Assembly: GCA_046291695.1 (NCBI GenBank)
Contig: JBKBSO010000008.1
Coordinates: 1-64,000, forward strand
DNA length: 64,000 bases
Source of the DNA: PNNG01 sp046291695
GTDB taxonomy: Bacteria > Bacteroidota > Bacteroidia > UBA7662
Direction: 5' to 3'
Shown piece by piece: positions 34,811-44,412 of this stretch. The position numbers were made by a program, and so were the translations under genes. Within the stretch, counting starts at the first letter, position 1. Each line of letters starts with the position of its first letter. The notes below the pieces were generated by a model. It was not told the origin of the DNA. It saw only the letters and a list, made by a program, of their open reading frames with translations, and did not search any database.

Positions 34811-37800
34811 TCCGCTTGCTCGTGGTACACGGGGAAACGAACATAAAAACGCGTACCTACGCCTTCTGTTGTTTCAAAGCCAATGATTCCGGCATTCTGT
34901 TCCATTATTTTGCGCACAATCGCTAAGCCTAACCCCATTCCCGAGCTCTTGGTTGTGAAGTTAGGCTGGAAAATTTTTTCGCGGTTTTCCGGCAAGATTC
35001 CACTACCATTATCTGTTACATCGACACCATAAAACTTTTCGTAACGATAAAGTTTAATCCTTATTTCAGCTTCGCGCTCCTCCGGAACCGATTGTAAAGC
35101 ATTTTTTATGAGATTTTGAAAAACCCGTTGCACTTGCAGAGCATCAGCATAAACCAAACAAGGGGTATTTCCGGGAGCTGTAGCCAACAGCTGTTTCTCA
35201 GGAGAAGCTTCGTCTAAACAAAGCAAATCGTCAATAAACTGAATGGTTTGTTGTTGGGCAAACAAACCCATTACCGAGTGGAGGTTTTCCCGTAAATCAA
35301 ACACAGTTTTTTCACCAACCTGCACCTGAGCGAAACTACTAAACTCTCCCGCAACAGCCGCCAGTACATCTATTTGCTCGAGTACCAAGCCCGTTTCATC
35401 TTTGAATCGGGTTTCAAATCGTTCCGGATTTTCGTTAAAATCGCGAAGCATGCGTTGCAATTTTAGCTTCATTGGTGTAAGCGGATTTCGGATTTCATGG
35501 GCAATTTGACGTGCCATTTCGCGCCATGCCGACTCCCGCTCCGAACGCGCCAATAAGCGTGCACTCTGGTCAAGCTCCTGCAACATCTCGTTGTAACTAC
35601 TAATGAGCAAACCAATTTCATCTTCACGCTTCCAATTAGGCATCTGATCGCGCATTCCTCCCTTGGTACGCATAATCACCCCAGTAATGAGTTGTATGGG
35701 CGAAGTGATTCGCTCGGCAAGCCAGAAAACTAAAAATCCGGCTACCAACAACATCACCAGATAGATGCTAATCAGATTGCCGATGAAGGTATTTAATTCT
35801 GATTTTTCGGTCAGATCTTTATCAAAAGCCGGCATATTCACAATCCCCATCAAGTCCGATCGGCTGTCGCGCAAAGGAAGGTAAACCGACTGAAAATGAA
35901 AATCGCCCAAGTGTTCCGACTGTAGAAAAACAGTACGCTGCAAGCCTGCAAGTTGGTAAAAAGCATTGGGGTGGGCATATTCCCCCAATAACTCTTGCTC
36001 ATACAATTTTCCTTGTGAGCTAAATAGGAGCTTACCCTGGAGATCATATAAACTAAAATCGGCTTCAAGTCGGGTCGCAATTTGATTCAGCTCCAGCCGC
36101 TGATTCGCATCAATGCGTAAGCCGCCACTTCTCAATCGAAACATCGATTCTACCGCAGCTTGTATGTCTTGCAACCTGTTGGTGATGAGCTCTTCGGTAT
36201 TCGCCTTACTCCGAATCACGGAATAAGTAACCGTGATATAGCCAATGACCAACATGATAATAAATACCGAACCTATAAGCGCTACTTCGATTCGATTTCG
36301 ATAGCTTAAATGCGTGAACCCTTTCCAACTGCTCCCCTTGCTCACAAAACGATTCGCAATTAACAGCAAGCCTATCGAAAACAACAACAAACCAGATGCT
36401 GCAGCCAAGGTCCTTAGCCATCCACCCGACACAAAACTTACCACCACGGTACTGGCATTATCCGGCCGGTAAATCAAGTGCGAAAGACCATCGATTTGCA
36501 TTTGCGCAAAATCTCCTGGAAGTTGCCGCCAAATATCATCGTTGAGCTGATACGGATAACGACCAGCCTGCTGAATTAGCCGACTATCCTCATAAAGCGC
36601 AAAAGAAAAGCTGCTGAATGTTTCTCGCTTAACCAAATCACCCTCTAACAGTAAATTCGGTAAGGGGCTGTCGGGTTTAAGCGATTTTTGAACAATTCGC
36701 AACGTAAGTGTATCTACACGACCCAAATCCGATAAAAAGGGCAAACGCAAACTGTAACCTTGTCGGGCATTTTGCTTAAACTGCCGCAACATACTAAATC
36801 TGTTCAACTGCTCTAACTCATCACGTATTGGCTGAAAATCGGTCGTATCGAATTGAATACCTACTTTGAGTTGCAAATCCGACAAAGCATATTTATCCAG
36901 ATAACCCTTAAAATAATCATACACCAGCCGTTTATTCAATAAACTCAGGTCTTCGTTATCTGCACCATAACTGGTGAGTGCCGGTTCTTGCTGGATTTTG
37001 GGGATTAAATCCAGCAGCAGATAAATAGCCGTCGCATCATTGGGTGAATAAATTTTTTGTGCCGTATAGCGGGCCATTTCTATTTGCTTGCGATATAAGG
37101 CTTCGCTCACCTGATAACCCACAAACATGCTCCAGCAACTCAGCAACACTAAAAAAGTATGTTTGAATCGCAAATTTAGCAGCCTTATTGCAAGTATAAT
37201 CAGCCCCAAGAATACCCACCACAAACGATATTGACTGAGCCATACGCGTTCACCGGTAAGACTAAAAACCCAAATCACAAATAGCATGATCAACAGGTAA
37301 ATTACTAACAGGTGCCAGCTTTTTATATTTCGCCAAACGTATTTGTAGAGTAGATAAAAGTGAGCTGCATTAATACTGATAAGCAATAGATAAGTGGCAA
37401 AAGCCAAATAAGTGTAGCCGTTGTAATCGAAAAGCTTTTCAAGGCCTAATGGTATGTTGCTGCTAAATACCAAATCACGGCTAATGAGCAGGGAGACCAG
37501 AAAAAACAATACACCAAGCATACTAACCAACCATACAAACAACCAGTTTTTATACCTCCAGCCTATTTTGAGTAGGGCGATATGGTAAAGATGTCTGTAG
37601 CGAAATCCAAACAACAAAATCAATGCAATGCCCAACAAATGCATGAGTAAATCACCAAAGGAAGGCAACAGCCAGTGTGAGGCAAATATATTGGGGTCGA
37701 ATCCTTCAAGCGCGCTCAACCCAATTTCATTCCGGTAAACAAACAGCAGCAACCTGATAACCACAAGCGGAATGCTGAACTCCAACAAGCTCACCCAAGG

Positions 37801-38499
37801 TTTTCGTTTAACCTGTTCGAGCTGAATCCTGAAAAAGAAAAGCAGGATTGACGCAATGATCGCAATCAGGAAACTAATTGCCGAAAACCGCTCATAGCTC
37901 CCTCGGTTTACATACCGTTGGTTTGATCGTAGTACCAACTTAAATGCAGCTTGTCCATCTTCAAGCCTAACAACCTGCCCCCTTTCGCTAACCGGTAACA
38001 AACGTAGCTGTTCTATCCCATCGAATTTGAGCGCGTAGGCATTTTTTAAGTACCTGTTTTCAATGCTGTAATTATCCCTCAAAGGAACTAAGTATGTATG
38101 GGTAATATTTTCGATTTCTTCTTTAAAAACATAGGCAATGAGGTTCCCAAAAGTTTGAAATCCTGGCGAAAACGTCCTTAATTCTTCTACATCAATTCGA
38201 TTCGAATTCCAGTATATCAAACTATCGCCTTTATGCACATAAAGGAGTTTTCGAATACCTAGGCGGTTAGCTTCTTGTTGCCATGCTTCGAAACTGCGGT
38301 GAGGAGCTGAACGGGCGAGCGCCTGCCAATTGGCAAAATGTTTTGCCTCCACATCAAGTAAACGACCAAAACGCCCGGCAGCATCCTCCAAAAAAGCAGG
38401 GCTCCGTTGTTTTACGGCTACCTGGCTGTATATACCAAACAGTAAGGCGCCCAAAAAAAGCACCCAAATCCCTGTTTCTATAACACCAAGGCGCCGCAT
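34807..38499 (-). CDS. Large multi-pass membrane sensor histidine kinase (NtrY-like)
   Basis: A 1230-residue kinase. The N-terminus has one membrane helix and an extracytoplasmic domain (about 30-205), then seven or so membrane helices (about 205-455), a second extracytoplasmic region (about 455-690), two more helices, a third sensory region (about 775-890), a helix, a HAMP segment (ITSPIQLITGVIMRTKGG), HisKA with His1001 in IAHEIRNPLTPMKLKL and HATPase with NALQSV, VTDNGSGILPE and SSGMGLGLAIVRKI. HEIRNPLTPMK is typical of NtrY-type kinases. No response regulator is nearby, so its partner is unknown. It starts at the stop of hldD and overlaps the beta-barrel gene. Confidence 0.88.
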   Translation of the reverse strand: MRRLGVIETGIWVLFLGALLFGIYSQVAVKQRSPAFLEDAAGRFGRLLDVEAKHFANWQALARSAPHRSFEAWQQEANRLGIRKLLYVHKGDSLIYWNSNRIDVEELRTFSPGFQTFGNLIAYVFKEEIENITHTYLVPLRDNYSIENRYLKNAYALKFDGIEQLRLLPVSERGQVVRLEDGQAAFKLVLRSNQRYVNRGSYERFSAISFLIAIIASILLFFFRIQLEQVKRKPWVSLLEFSIPLVVIRLLLFVYRNEIGLSALEGFDPNIFASHWLLPSFGDLLMHLLGIALILLFGFRYRHLYHIALLKIGWRYKNWLFVWLVSMLGVLFFLVSLLISRDLVFSSNIPLGLEKLFDYNGYTYLAFATYLLLISINAAHFYLLYKYVWRNIKSWHLLVIYLLIMLFVIWVFSLTGERVWLSQYRLWWVFLGLIILAIRLLNLRFKHTFLVLLSCWSMFVGYQVSEALYRKQIEMARYTAQKIYSPNDATAIYLLLDLIPKIQQEPALTSYGADNEDLSLLNKRLVYDYFKGYLDKYALSDLQLKVGIQFDTTDFQPIRDELEQLNRFSMLRQFKQNARQGYSLRLPFLSDLGRVDTLTLRIVQKSLKPDSPLPNLLLEGDLVKRETFSSFSFALYEDSRLIQQAGRYPYQLNDDIWRQLPGDFAQMQIDGLSHLIYRPDNASTVVVSFVSGGWLRTLAAASGLLLFSIGLLLIANRFVSKGSSWKGFTHLSYRNRIEVALIGSVFIIMLVIGYITVTYSVIRSKANTEELITNRLQDIQAAVESMFRLRSGGLRIDANQRLELNQIATRLEADFSLYDLQGKLLFSSQGKLYEQELLGEYAHPNAFYQLAGLQRTVFLQSEHLGDFHFQSVYLPLRDSRSDLMGIVNMPAFDKDLTEKSELNTFIGNLISIYLVMLLVAGFLVFWLAERITSPIQLITGVIMRTKGGMRDQMPNWKREDEIGLLISSYNEMLQELDQSARLLARSERESAWREMARQIAHEIRNPLTPMKLKLQRMLRDFNENPERFETRFKDETGLVLEQIDVLAAVAGEFSSFAQVQVGEKTVFDLRENLHSVMGLFAQQQTIQFIDDLLCLDEASPEKQLLATAPGNTPCLVYADALQVQRVFQNLIKNALQSVPEEREAEIRIKLYRYEKFYGVDVTDNGSGILPENREKIFQPNFTTKSSGMGLGLAIVRKIMEQNAGIIGFETTEGVGTRFYVRFPVYHEQAD

Positions 38500-39464
38500 T
38501 AATAGTAGGCCGACTTGTTTAAAAATTGTTGAACATACATTTCTACGCCGCTTTCAAGACTCATAAACGGCAGTGTATAGCCAGCCATGCGCAATTTTTC
38601 CATGCGGGCTTCAGTAAAATACTGATATTTCTCCCGGATGTCTTCCGGCGTATCTATGAACCGAATATCTGGAGCTATACCCATGGCTTTAAAAACAGCC
38701 TTACTCAAATCAAGGAAAGTTCGAGCCTTGCCCGTTCCCAAGTTAAATAATCCGCTAACCTTACGATTTTCCATCAACCAAATACATACACCTACCACAT
38801 CCATCACATAAATGAAATCCCGTAATTGCTCCCCATCGCGATAATCAGGCCGATGCGAACGAAACAACTGCAAGTATCCGCGCTGGGCTATTTGTTGATG
38901 TGCATGAAAAATTACCGAGGCCATACGGCCTTTATGGTACTCATTAGGCCCATAAACATTAAAAAATTTAAGTCCCACCCATTGAAATGGCTTTTGCTCC
39001 TGCGCCAATGCCCACCGATCGAAAGCTAACTTTGAATCGCCATAAGGGTTAAGTGGTACCAAATCTGCCAAAATATTGTCCTCATCTGCAAAACCCAAAC
39101 TACCATCCCCATAGGTAGCCGCCGAAGAGGCATACACCAAAGGCAGTCCATAAGCCACGCATTTCTCCCAAACCTTCTTGCTGTATTCTAGGTTAAGCCG
39201 GGTGTGGATACTCTCATCAAATTCCGTGGTATCCGTACGGGCACCCAAGTGAAAGACATATTGAACCGAAGCTTGTTCCCGATCGAGCCACTCAAAAAAC
39301 GCATCCCGTGATACACATACACAACCTGGTTTCTCATCATAATTGCGTCTTTTATCACTTCTGCTGAAGTCGTCAACCAGCACCAAGTCGCAATAGCCTT
39401 GCTCCAATAAACCGGCTGCCAAACAACTGCCAATAAAACCGGCTGCTCCTGTTATTACAATCAT
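38499..39464 (-). CDS. hldD: ADP-L-glycero-D-manno-heptose-6-epimerase
   Basis: A 321-residue extended SDR epimerase that makes ADP-L-glycero-D-manno-heptose for LPS core. The NAD loop GAAGFIGSCLAAGL is at the N-terminus, followed by GARTDTTE, YASSAATYGDG, the YGDSKLAFD catalytic Tyr-Lys and FFNVYGPNEYHKGRMAS, all characteristic of HldD. The gmhB gene lies 24 kb away on the other strand. It heads a run with the histidine kinase and beta-barrel genes. A TATTTTTG box is 4 nt before the ATG. Confidence 0.95.
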   Translation of the reverse strand: MIVITGAAGFIGSCLAAGLLEQGYCDLVLVDDFSRSDKRRNYDEKPGCVCVSRDAFFEWLDREQASVQYVFHLGARTDTTEFDESIHTRLNLEYSKKVWEKCVAYGLPLVYASSAATYGDGSLGFADEDNILADLVPLNPYGDSKLAFDRWALAQEQKPFQWVGLKFFNVYGPNEYHKGRMASVIFHAHQQIAQRGYLQLFRSHRPDYRDGEQLRDFIYVMDVVGVCIWLMENRKVSGLFNLGTGKARTFLDLSKAVFKAMGIAPDIRFIDTPEDIREKYQYFTEARMEKLRMAGYTLPFMSLESGVEMYVQQFLNKSAYY

Positions 39465-39468
39465 GCCT

Positions 39469-39476
39469 CAAAAATA
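39469..39476 (-). promoter_or_regulatory. -7 promoter element TATTTTTG, 4 nt before hldD
   Basis: Reverse complement of CAAAAATA, a perfect TAnnTTTG. Four bases separate it from ATG 39464, so the mRNA is probably leaderless. Confidence 0.55.
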
Positions 39477-39583
39477 AGCTCAATAATACCGAAAATAGCC
39501 GTAAGCCTGGTTAATCTGTCGCACACTGCCTAGAGATTGACCATAAGCCACATTTGGTGCACTTTTTTTTGGTGCGGCCGTTG

Positions 39584-39591
39584 TATATTTG
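39584..39591 (+). promoter_or_regulatory. -7 promoter element TATATTTG for the QueD-like gene
   Basis: A perfect TAnnTTTG, 14 nt before ATG 39606. Confidence 0.6.
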
Positions 39592-39605
39592 CGCCCGCAA
39601 AGCAT

Positions 39606-40028
39606 ATGATTTACCTCACACGCAAAGAGCATTTTAACGCCGCCCACAAATTGTGGAACCCGAATTGGTCGGACGAACAAAACGAATCTGTATTCGGCAA
39701 ATGCTCGAATAAGAATTGGCATGGCCACAACTTCGACCTGTATGTAACCCTTAAGGGTACGCCTGATCCGAATACCGGCTTTTTGATAGACCTCAAACTT
39801 CTCAGCAGAATCATAAAGGAAGAGGTTATCGACATCCTCGACCACGCCAACATCAACCTTGATGTCCCATTTATGGCCGGAAAAATGGCTTCTACCGAAA
39901 ACCTGGCCATGGGAATCTGGAACCAGCTGGTGCATCATCTACAAGGCGAAAACTACCGACTCTACAGCATCAAGCTTTATGAAACTGAAAGAAATTTTGT
40001 AGAGTATTTCGGCCCCGACCACCCCTAA
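39606..40028 (+). CDS. 6-pyruvoyl-tetrahydropterin synthase/QueD-family protein
   Basis: A 140-residue T-fold enzyme. The zinc His residues are visible in FNAAHKL and HGHNFDLYV, with a Cys in GKCSNKNWHGHN, and a Glu in LYETERNFVEY. QueD makes 6-carboxy-tetrahydropterin for queuosine; PTPS makes tetrahydropterin. CxxxHGH fits both. ATG 39606 is used because the family N-terminus (MIYLTRKEHFNAAH) starts there. Confidence 0.9.
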   Translation: MIYLTRKEHFNAAHKLWNPNWSDEQNESVFGKCSNKNWHGHNFDLYVTLKGTPDPNTGFLIDLKLLSRIIKEEVIDILDHANINLDVPFMAGKMASTENLAMGIWNQLVHHLQGENYRLYSIKLYETERNFVEYFGPDHP

Positions 40029-40103
40029 CGTTTTTGGTTATTAAAGTAAAAAAAACGAAGTTACCAGCAAATTAACGGCTCAAGCCCACCTAAAAGCTAT
40101 TTT

Positions 40104-40991
40104 ATGAACGCATATGTATTTCCGGGCCAGGGTGCCCAATTTCCGGGTATGGGAAAAGATTTGTACGAACAATACGAACTAGCACGTAACCGTTTCGAAG
40201 AAGCCAACGAAATTCTTGGCTTTCGCATTACCGATATCATGTTCGAAGGTAGTGAAGAAGCCCTGCGTCAGACCAAAGTGACGCAACCTGCTATATTCCT
40301 ACATTCAGTAATCATGGCCGAATTACTTGGCGACCACTTCAAACCGCAAATGGCAGCCGGACACTCTCTGGGAGAGTTTTCGGCACTGGTAGCTTGTGGA
40401 AGCCTGAACTTTGCCGATGGCCTTCGCCTCGTAAGCCAACGCGCCCTGGCCATGCAAAAGGCCTGTGAAATGCAAGCATCTACCATGGCAGCAGTTCTTG
40501 GACTCGCTGATGAAGTGGTTGAATCAGTTTGCGCCGACATTACAGAAGAAATTGTAGTCCCTGCCAATTACAATTGCCCCGGTCAATTGGTCATTTCGGG
40601 CAGCATACCCGGGGTTGAAAAAGCCAGTGAAGCCCTCAAGGCCGCTGGCGCCATCAAAACCGTCATGCTTTCAGTTGGCGGAGCCTTCCACTCTCCCCTC
40701 ATGGAACCGGCTCGTGTTGAACTTGAAGCCGCTATTAAAGCCGTAGATTTTAAAGCACCGTGTTGCCCCATCTACCAAAACGTAACGGCAGCAGCCGTTA
40801 CCAATCCTTCAGAAATTCAACTAAACCTCATTCAACAACTTACCGGTGCCGTTCGCTGGACCCAAAGCATGCAACAAATGATTGCCGATGGCGCCTCATC
40901 TTTTACTGAAGTCGGACCCGGAAAAGTACTGCAAGGTCTCCTGCGCAAAGTCGACCGCCAAATGCCGGCAACTAGTGCTCAGATTGCCTGA
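40104..40991 (+). CDS. fabD: Malonyl-CoA:ACP transacylase
   Basis: A 295-residue FabD that loads malonyl onto ACP for fatty acid synthesis. The signature blocks are FPGQGAQFPGMGKDLYE, the nucleophile Ser in GHSLGEFSAL, the catalytic His in GGAFHSPLM and EVGPGKVLQGL. The length is close to the 300-310 residues usual for the family. The 3' end converges on and overlaps prmC by 13 nt. The rest of the fab cluster is absent. Confidence 0.96.
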   Translation: MNAYVFPGQGAQFPGMGKDLYEQYELARNRFEEANEILGFRITDIMFEGSEEALRQTKVTQPAIFLHSVIMAELLGDHFKPQMAAGHSLGEFSALVACGSLNFADGLRLVSQRALAMQKACEMQASTMAAVLGLADEVVESVCADITEEIVVPANYNCPGQLVISGSIPGVEKASEALKAAGAIKTVMLSVGGAFHSPLMEPARVELEAAIKAVDFKAPCCPIYQNVTAAAVTNPSEIQLNLIQQLTGAVRWTQSMQQMIADGASSFTEVGPGKVLQGLLRKVDRQMPATSAQIA

Positions 40992-41827
40992 GTAATAACC
41001 CGCATCATGCGCGATTTGCCCTGCATATCGGTGTGCAAAATTGTTTGATGCCGATGAAAAAGCCCTTGAATTTCAGGGGCTTTTTCGTGATTAAGCTCTA
41101 GATACAGGAAACGACCCGAAGGAGCTGCATCGGCCAGTTGAGCCATACGTCGATAAAAAAGTAACGCATCACTACCCGGGGCAAATAAAGCCATATGCGG
41201 CTCGTAGGATAGCACTTCTTCCCGCATTTCCGCCATTTCATCCCTGCTGATGTAGGGCGGATTGCTCACCAATATATCCCAGTCTGGCAATTCAACCTCC
41301 AACATATCACCCGATATCCAGCTTAACTTTACGCCGTGAAGCGCTGCATTTTCTACTGCTGTGGCTAAAGCTTCGGCTGATAATTCAACCGCAAACAACT
41401 CCCAATGGGGCCGCGCCAATTTTAAACTAATGGGAATAACGCCACTCCCGCATCCTAAATCAACCACTTTGCGTGCCTCACTACCCTGTTCCTCAAGCAT
41501 CCATTGTACAAGCTCCTCGGTTTCGGGCCGGGGTATCAATACATGCCCATTGAGCACAAAAGGCCTTCCCATAAACCAAGCTTCATTGAGTACGTACTGC
41601 AAAGGCTTACCTTCCACCAATGCAGTCAGGTCCAATTCAGCTTGCTCGGCCAAACCAGTCGGTAAAGTCCCTGCAGTTTGCATTAAACGCTGCACGGGCG
41701 TAAGTCCGGCACGTTTACGTAACCAGCTAGTCCAAATGGCCTGTATTTCTGATTGATCGTATCGCCCTGCCAAGCGACTAAAAAAAGCTCGACGTAATTC
41801 AATATAGGGGTCTACTGCTAAAGGCAT
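40979..41827 (-). CDS. prmC: Release factor glutamine methyltransferase
   Basis: A 282-residue PrmC/HemK that methylates the GGQ glutamine of RF1 and RF2, the latter encoded at 28.4 kb. ATG 41827 is used instead of a TTG two codons earlier. The N-terminal helical domain is followed by the Rossmann loop VVDLGCGSGVIPISL, the substrate-binding NPPY motif (LVSNPPYIS) and the YEPHMALFA block. A CATCTTTG box lies 3 nt before the ATG. It diverges from ribD, with 62 nt between the starts. Confidence 0.94.
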   Translation of the reverse strand: MPLAVDPYIELRRAFFSRLAGRYDQSEIQAIWTSWLRKRAGLTPVQRLMQTAGTLPTGLAEQAELDLTALVEGKPLQYVLNEAWFMGRPFVLNGHVLIPRPETEELVQWMLEEQGSEARKVVDLGCGSGVIPISLKLARPHWELFAVELSAEALATAVENAALHGVKLSWISGDMLEVELPDWDILVSNPPYISRDEMAEMREEVLSYEPHMALFAPGSDALLFYRRMAQLADAAPSGRFLYLELNHEKAPEIQGLFHRHQTILHTDMQGKSRMMRVITQAI

Positions 41828-41830
41828 TTG

Positions 41831-41838
41831 CAAAGATG
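41831..41838 (-). promoter_or_regulatory. -7-like element CATCTTTG, 3 nt before prmC
   Basis: Reverse complement of CAAAGATG; one mismatch (C for T) to TAnnTTTG. Gap of three bases to ATG 41827. Confidence 0.35.
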
Positions 41839-41871
41839 TACTGCTTTGCTGATATTCCTGCGCTACTTAAT

Positions 41872-41879
41872 TAACTTTG
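41872..41879 (+). promoter_or_regulatory. -7 promoter element TAACTTTG for ribD
   Basis: A perfect TAnnTTTG, 10 nt before ATG 41890, with a TTTG 23 nt further upstream (41845-41848). Confidence 0.6.
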
Positions 41880-41889
41880 TGCACCAATT

Positions 41890-42903
41890 ATGGCTAATGA
41901 TACCTCATCCCATGAGCTGTTTATGCAGCGAGCCTTTGAACTGGCTGCGCTCGGCACCGGCCATGTGGCGCCAAACCCGCTAGTAGGTGCCGTAGTGGTA
42001 TACCAAGGAAGTATTTTGGGCGAAGGCTGGCACCGCCAATATGGACAAGCGCATGCTGAGGTAAATGCCATCAATTCGGTTAGTCAAATGGACTTGTTGC
42101 CGGCATGCACCATGTATGTAAACCTCGAACCTTGTGCGCATTTCGGCAAAACCCCGCCCTGTAGTCTCTTACTCATTGAGAAAAAAATCAAACGGGTTTT
42201 CATCGCCAATACCGACCCATACTCCGAAGTGGCGGGCAAAGGCATTCAGATGCTTCAAAAGGCAGGAATAGAAGTCCATACCGGCCTTTCCGAAACAAAT
42301 GGTAGGTGGCTAAACCGGCGTTTTTTTACCTTTCATGAAAAAAAAAGACCCTACATCATCCTCAAATGGGCGCAATCGGCTGATGGTTTTATGGCACCAG
42401 ATAAAGCCGGAAACTATTGGATCAGCAGCCCTGAAAGCAAAACCCTCCTCCATAAATGGCGTTCAGAAGAACCCGCCATCCTCGTAGGTGCCCGTACTGT
42501 GCTACTCGACAACCCGGCATTAAATACCAGACTGATCCAAGGAAAAAGCCCTCGACCGGTAGTAATCGAAAGAAGCCCAGGTATTCATGGCCATTTTAAA
42601 CTTTTCGAAAATCCACTTCTGATTCGACTCCGTTACCAAGCTAGCTTACGTGATGAATTACCCGAATTATTAGCCTTGTTACACGAACAGCAGTTACAAT
42701 CGGTATTGGTAGAAGGTGGCGCCGCTGTGCTTAACTCCTTTTTGCAAAGCGGCCTTTGGGACGAAATTAGGTGCTTTGAAGCCCCCTTATTACTGCATAA
42801 TGGCCTGGCCGCTCCTGCAATACCGGCAGAAGCACAATTTATTAAAAATGAACATATTGGCACTGACAATCTGAAGCTTTACACAAATATTAATAATCAA
42901 TGA
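41890..42903 (+). CDS. ribD: Bifunctional riboflavin deaminase/reductase
   Basis: A 337-residue RibD for two steps of riboflavin synthesis. The deaminase half has the zinc site HAEVNAI, then LEPCAHFGKTPPCSLLL. The reductase half starts near residue 150 with RPYIILKWAQSADG and includes VLVEGGAAVLNSFL. Its last bases overlap the EamA-type gene (ATGA). ribF, the last step to FAD, is at 48.6 kb; ribA, ribB, ribE and ribH are not in the window. Confidence 0.94.
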   Translation: MANDTSSHELFMQRAFELAALGTGHVAPNPLVGAVVVYQGSILGEGWHRQYGQAHAEVNAINSVSQMDLLPACTMYVNLEPCAHFGKTPPCSLLLIEKKIKRVFIANTDPYSEVAGKGIQMLQKAGIEVHTGLSETNGRWLNRRFFTFHEKKRPYIILKWAQSADGFMAPDKAGNYWISSPESKTLLHKWRSEEPAILVGARTVLLDNPALNTRLIQGKSPRPVVIERSPGIHGHFKLFENPLLIRLRYQASLRDELPELLALLHEQQLQSVLVEGGAAVLNSFLQSGLWDEIRCFEAPLLLHNGLAAPAIPAEAQFIKNEHIGTDNLKLYTNINNQ

Positions 42904-43757
42904 ACTGGCTACTCCTCAGTATTGGCTTTTCAGTAGTCAATTTTCTGCTTTTTCGTCAGTTTGAGCGTTGGAAAATCAACACCTTGGTGGCCGTAGCTAC
43001 CAATTACATCAGCTGCATCTTGTTAGGTTGGTGGCTACAGGGCGATCTGCCACGGATACATCTAACTACCCCCTGGCTGCCATGGGCGGCTTTTATAGGC
43101 TTGCTCTTTGTAAGCATGTTTGTACTCATTGGCCTGAGTGCCCAAAAACTTGGCGTAAACATCACCACCGTTGCGGCCAAAATGTCGTTCGTGATCCCCA
43201 TGAGCCTGGCATACGGACTCTATCAAAGCAAATTTGAACCCTTACACGCCTTGGCATTGTTGCTGGCATTAGCCGCTATAGCGCTCAGCAGCAGTCGTAA
43301 CTACAGCCAAAAAGCCGAGCCTTGGCGATGGGTTTTGCCCATGAGCATTTTTTTAGGCGGAGGCATGGCCGATGCCACACTCAATTATGTTGAAGTGAAA
43401 CTGCTGGCTCCTGCAGACCAAGGCGTATTTCTGATGGTCCTGTTCGGCACCTCAGGCGTGTTTGGCTGGTTAGGCTTAGGCATTCGTGCCTTGCAAGGAA
43501 AGCGTGAAATAGAACTGAAAAGCATGCTGGCCGGTTTAGGTCTAGGTATTTCAAACTTCCTCACGGTATTTGCCTTACTCCAAGCCTTCAGCTCCGAGTT
43601 GCCGGGAGCCTTTATCTTTCCCTTGCTTAACGTAGGCACCATAGTTTTGGCTGCCCTGGGCGCCTGGTGGCTATTTAAAGAGCAACCCAAAGGCAAGCAG
43701 TGGGCCGGACTTGCGGCGGCCCTACTGGCTATCCTTGTATACAGTTGGCAAACATGA
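42900..43757 (+). CDS. DMT/EamA-like membrane transporter
   Basis: A 285-residue protein with about ten predicted membrane helices from the N-terminus (MNWLLLSIGFSVVNFLLFRQF) to the end (WAGLAAALLAILVYSW). It has two repeated five-helix halves as in drug/metabolite transporters, with the SFVIPMSLAYGL and FIFPLLNVGTIVLAALGAWW helices at equivalent positions. The substrate cannot be read. It lies between ribD and a yigZ-type gene, overlapping both by 4 nt, so a flavin-related role is possible but only positional. Confidence 0.8.
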   Translation: MNWLLLSIGFSVVNFLLFRQFERWKINTLVAVATNYISCILLGWWLQGDLPRIHLTTPWLPWAAFIGLLFVSMFVLIGLSAQKLGVNITTVAAKMSFVIPMSLAYGLYQSKFEPLHALALLLALAAIALSSSRNYSQKAEPWRWVLPMSIFLGGGMADATLNYVEVKLLAPADQGVFLMVLFGTSGVFGWLGLGIRALQGKREIELKSMLAGLGLGISNFLTVFALLQAFSSELPGAFIFPLLNVGTIVLAALGAWWLFKEQPKGKQWAGLAAALLAILVYSWQT

Positions 43758-44347
43758 TGCGTAAAAATCAATTGCTAAGTACTGCCGAAGCCCAATACAA
43801 AGACCGGGGCAGTAAATTTTTAGCCTTCGCCTTGCCAATTGCCAGCGAAGCCGAGGTCAGTATCCATTTGCATGCATTAAAATCGGCACATCATGCCGCC
43901 CGTCACTGGTGCTACGCCTGGCGATTGGGTGAACAAGCTGAGCTGTATCGCAGCAACGACGATGGCGAACCCTCAGGAAGTGCCGGCCGACCCATACTCG
44001 CAGCCATCGACCAGCACCAACTTACTAACTGCTTGGTAGTTGTGGTTCGCTATTTTGGAGGCACCCTGCTGGGGGTCCGTGGACTTATTGATGCCTACGG
44101 CGGCGCAGCCCGGATGGCCCTTGAACTGGCCAATATTAGCTTTTTACCCATAATTCGTAGCCTAAAGTTAACCTGTGCTTATCAACAAATTGCTGAAGTC
44201 CAAAAAGTTATGAACGAGCTTAACCTCAAGCCAATAACCCAAAATTACAGCAACACAAATGTAGAATTCCGCTTCGAAGCCGATGAGGAGGTAATTTCCG
44301 AAGCATCTACCCGTTTTTTGAACATTTATGGCCTGGTGATTCAATGA
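43754..44347 (+). CDS. YigZ/IMPACT-family protein
   Basis: A 197-residue UPF0029 (IMPACT) protein from ATG 43754. Signature blocks are DRGSKFLAFALPI, RHWCYAWRLG, NDDGEPSGSAGRPILAAI and VVRYFGGTLLGVRGLIDAYGGAA, followed by a C-terminal DUF1949-like domain. The function is not settled; the eukaryotic relative modulates Gcn2. It overlaps the EamA-type stop (ATGA), closing a ribD-eamA-yigZ operon. Confidence 0.92.
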   Translation: MMRKNQLLSTAEAQYKDRGSKFLAFALPIASEAEVSIHLHALKSAHHAARHWCYAWRLGEQAELYRSNDDGEPSGSAGRPILAAIDQHQLTNCLVVVVRYFGGTLLGVRGLIDAYGGAARMALELANISFLPIIRSLKLTCAYQQIAEVQKVMNELNLKPITQNYSNTNVEFRFEADEEVISEASTRFLNIYGLVIQ

Positions 44348-44360
44348 AAATTGTCTAAAA

Positions 44361-44393
44361 ATTGCTCACAAGCCGATTAATCCATTATCTTCG
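44361..44393 (+). promoter_or_regulatory. Promoter ATTG-N21-TATCTTCG for the FKBP gene
   Basis: -33-like ATTG at 44361-44364 and -7-like TATCTTCG at 44386-44393. One mismatch in each. The ATG follows at 44413. Confidence 0.5.
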
Positions 44394-44412
44394 TGCCTTT
44401 CAAACACGAATT

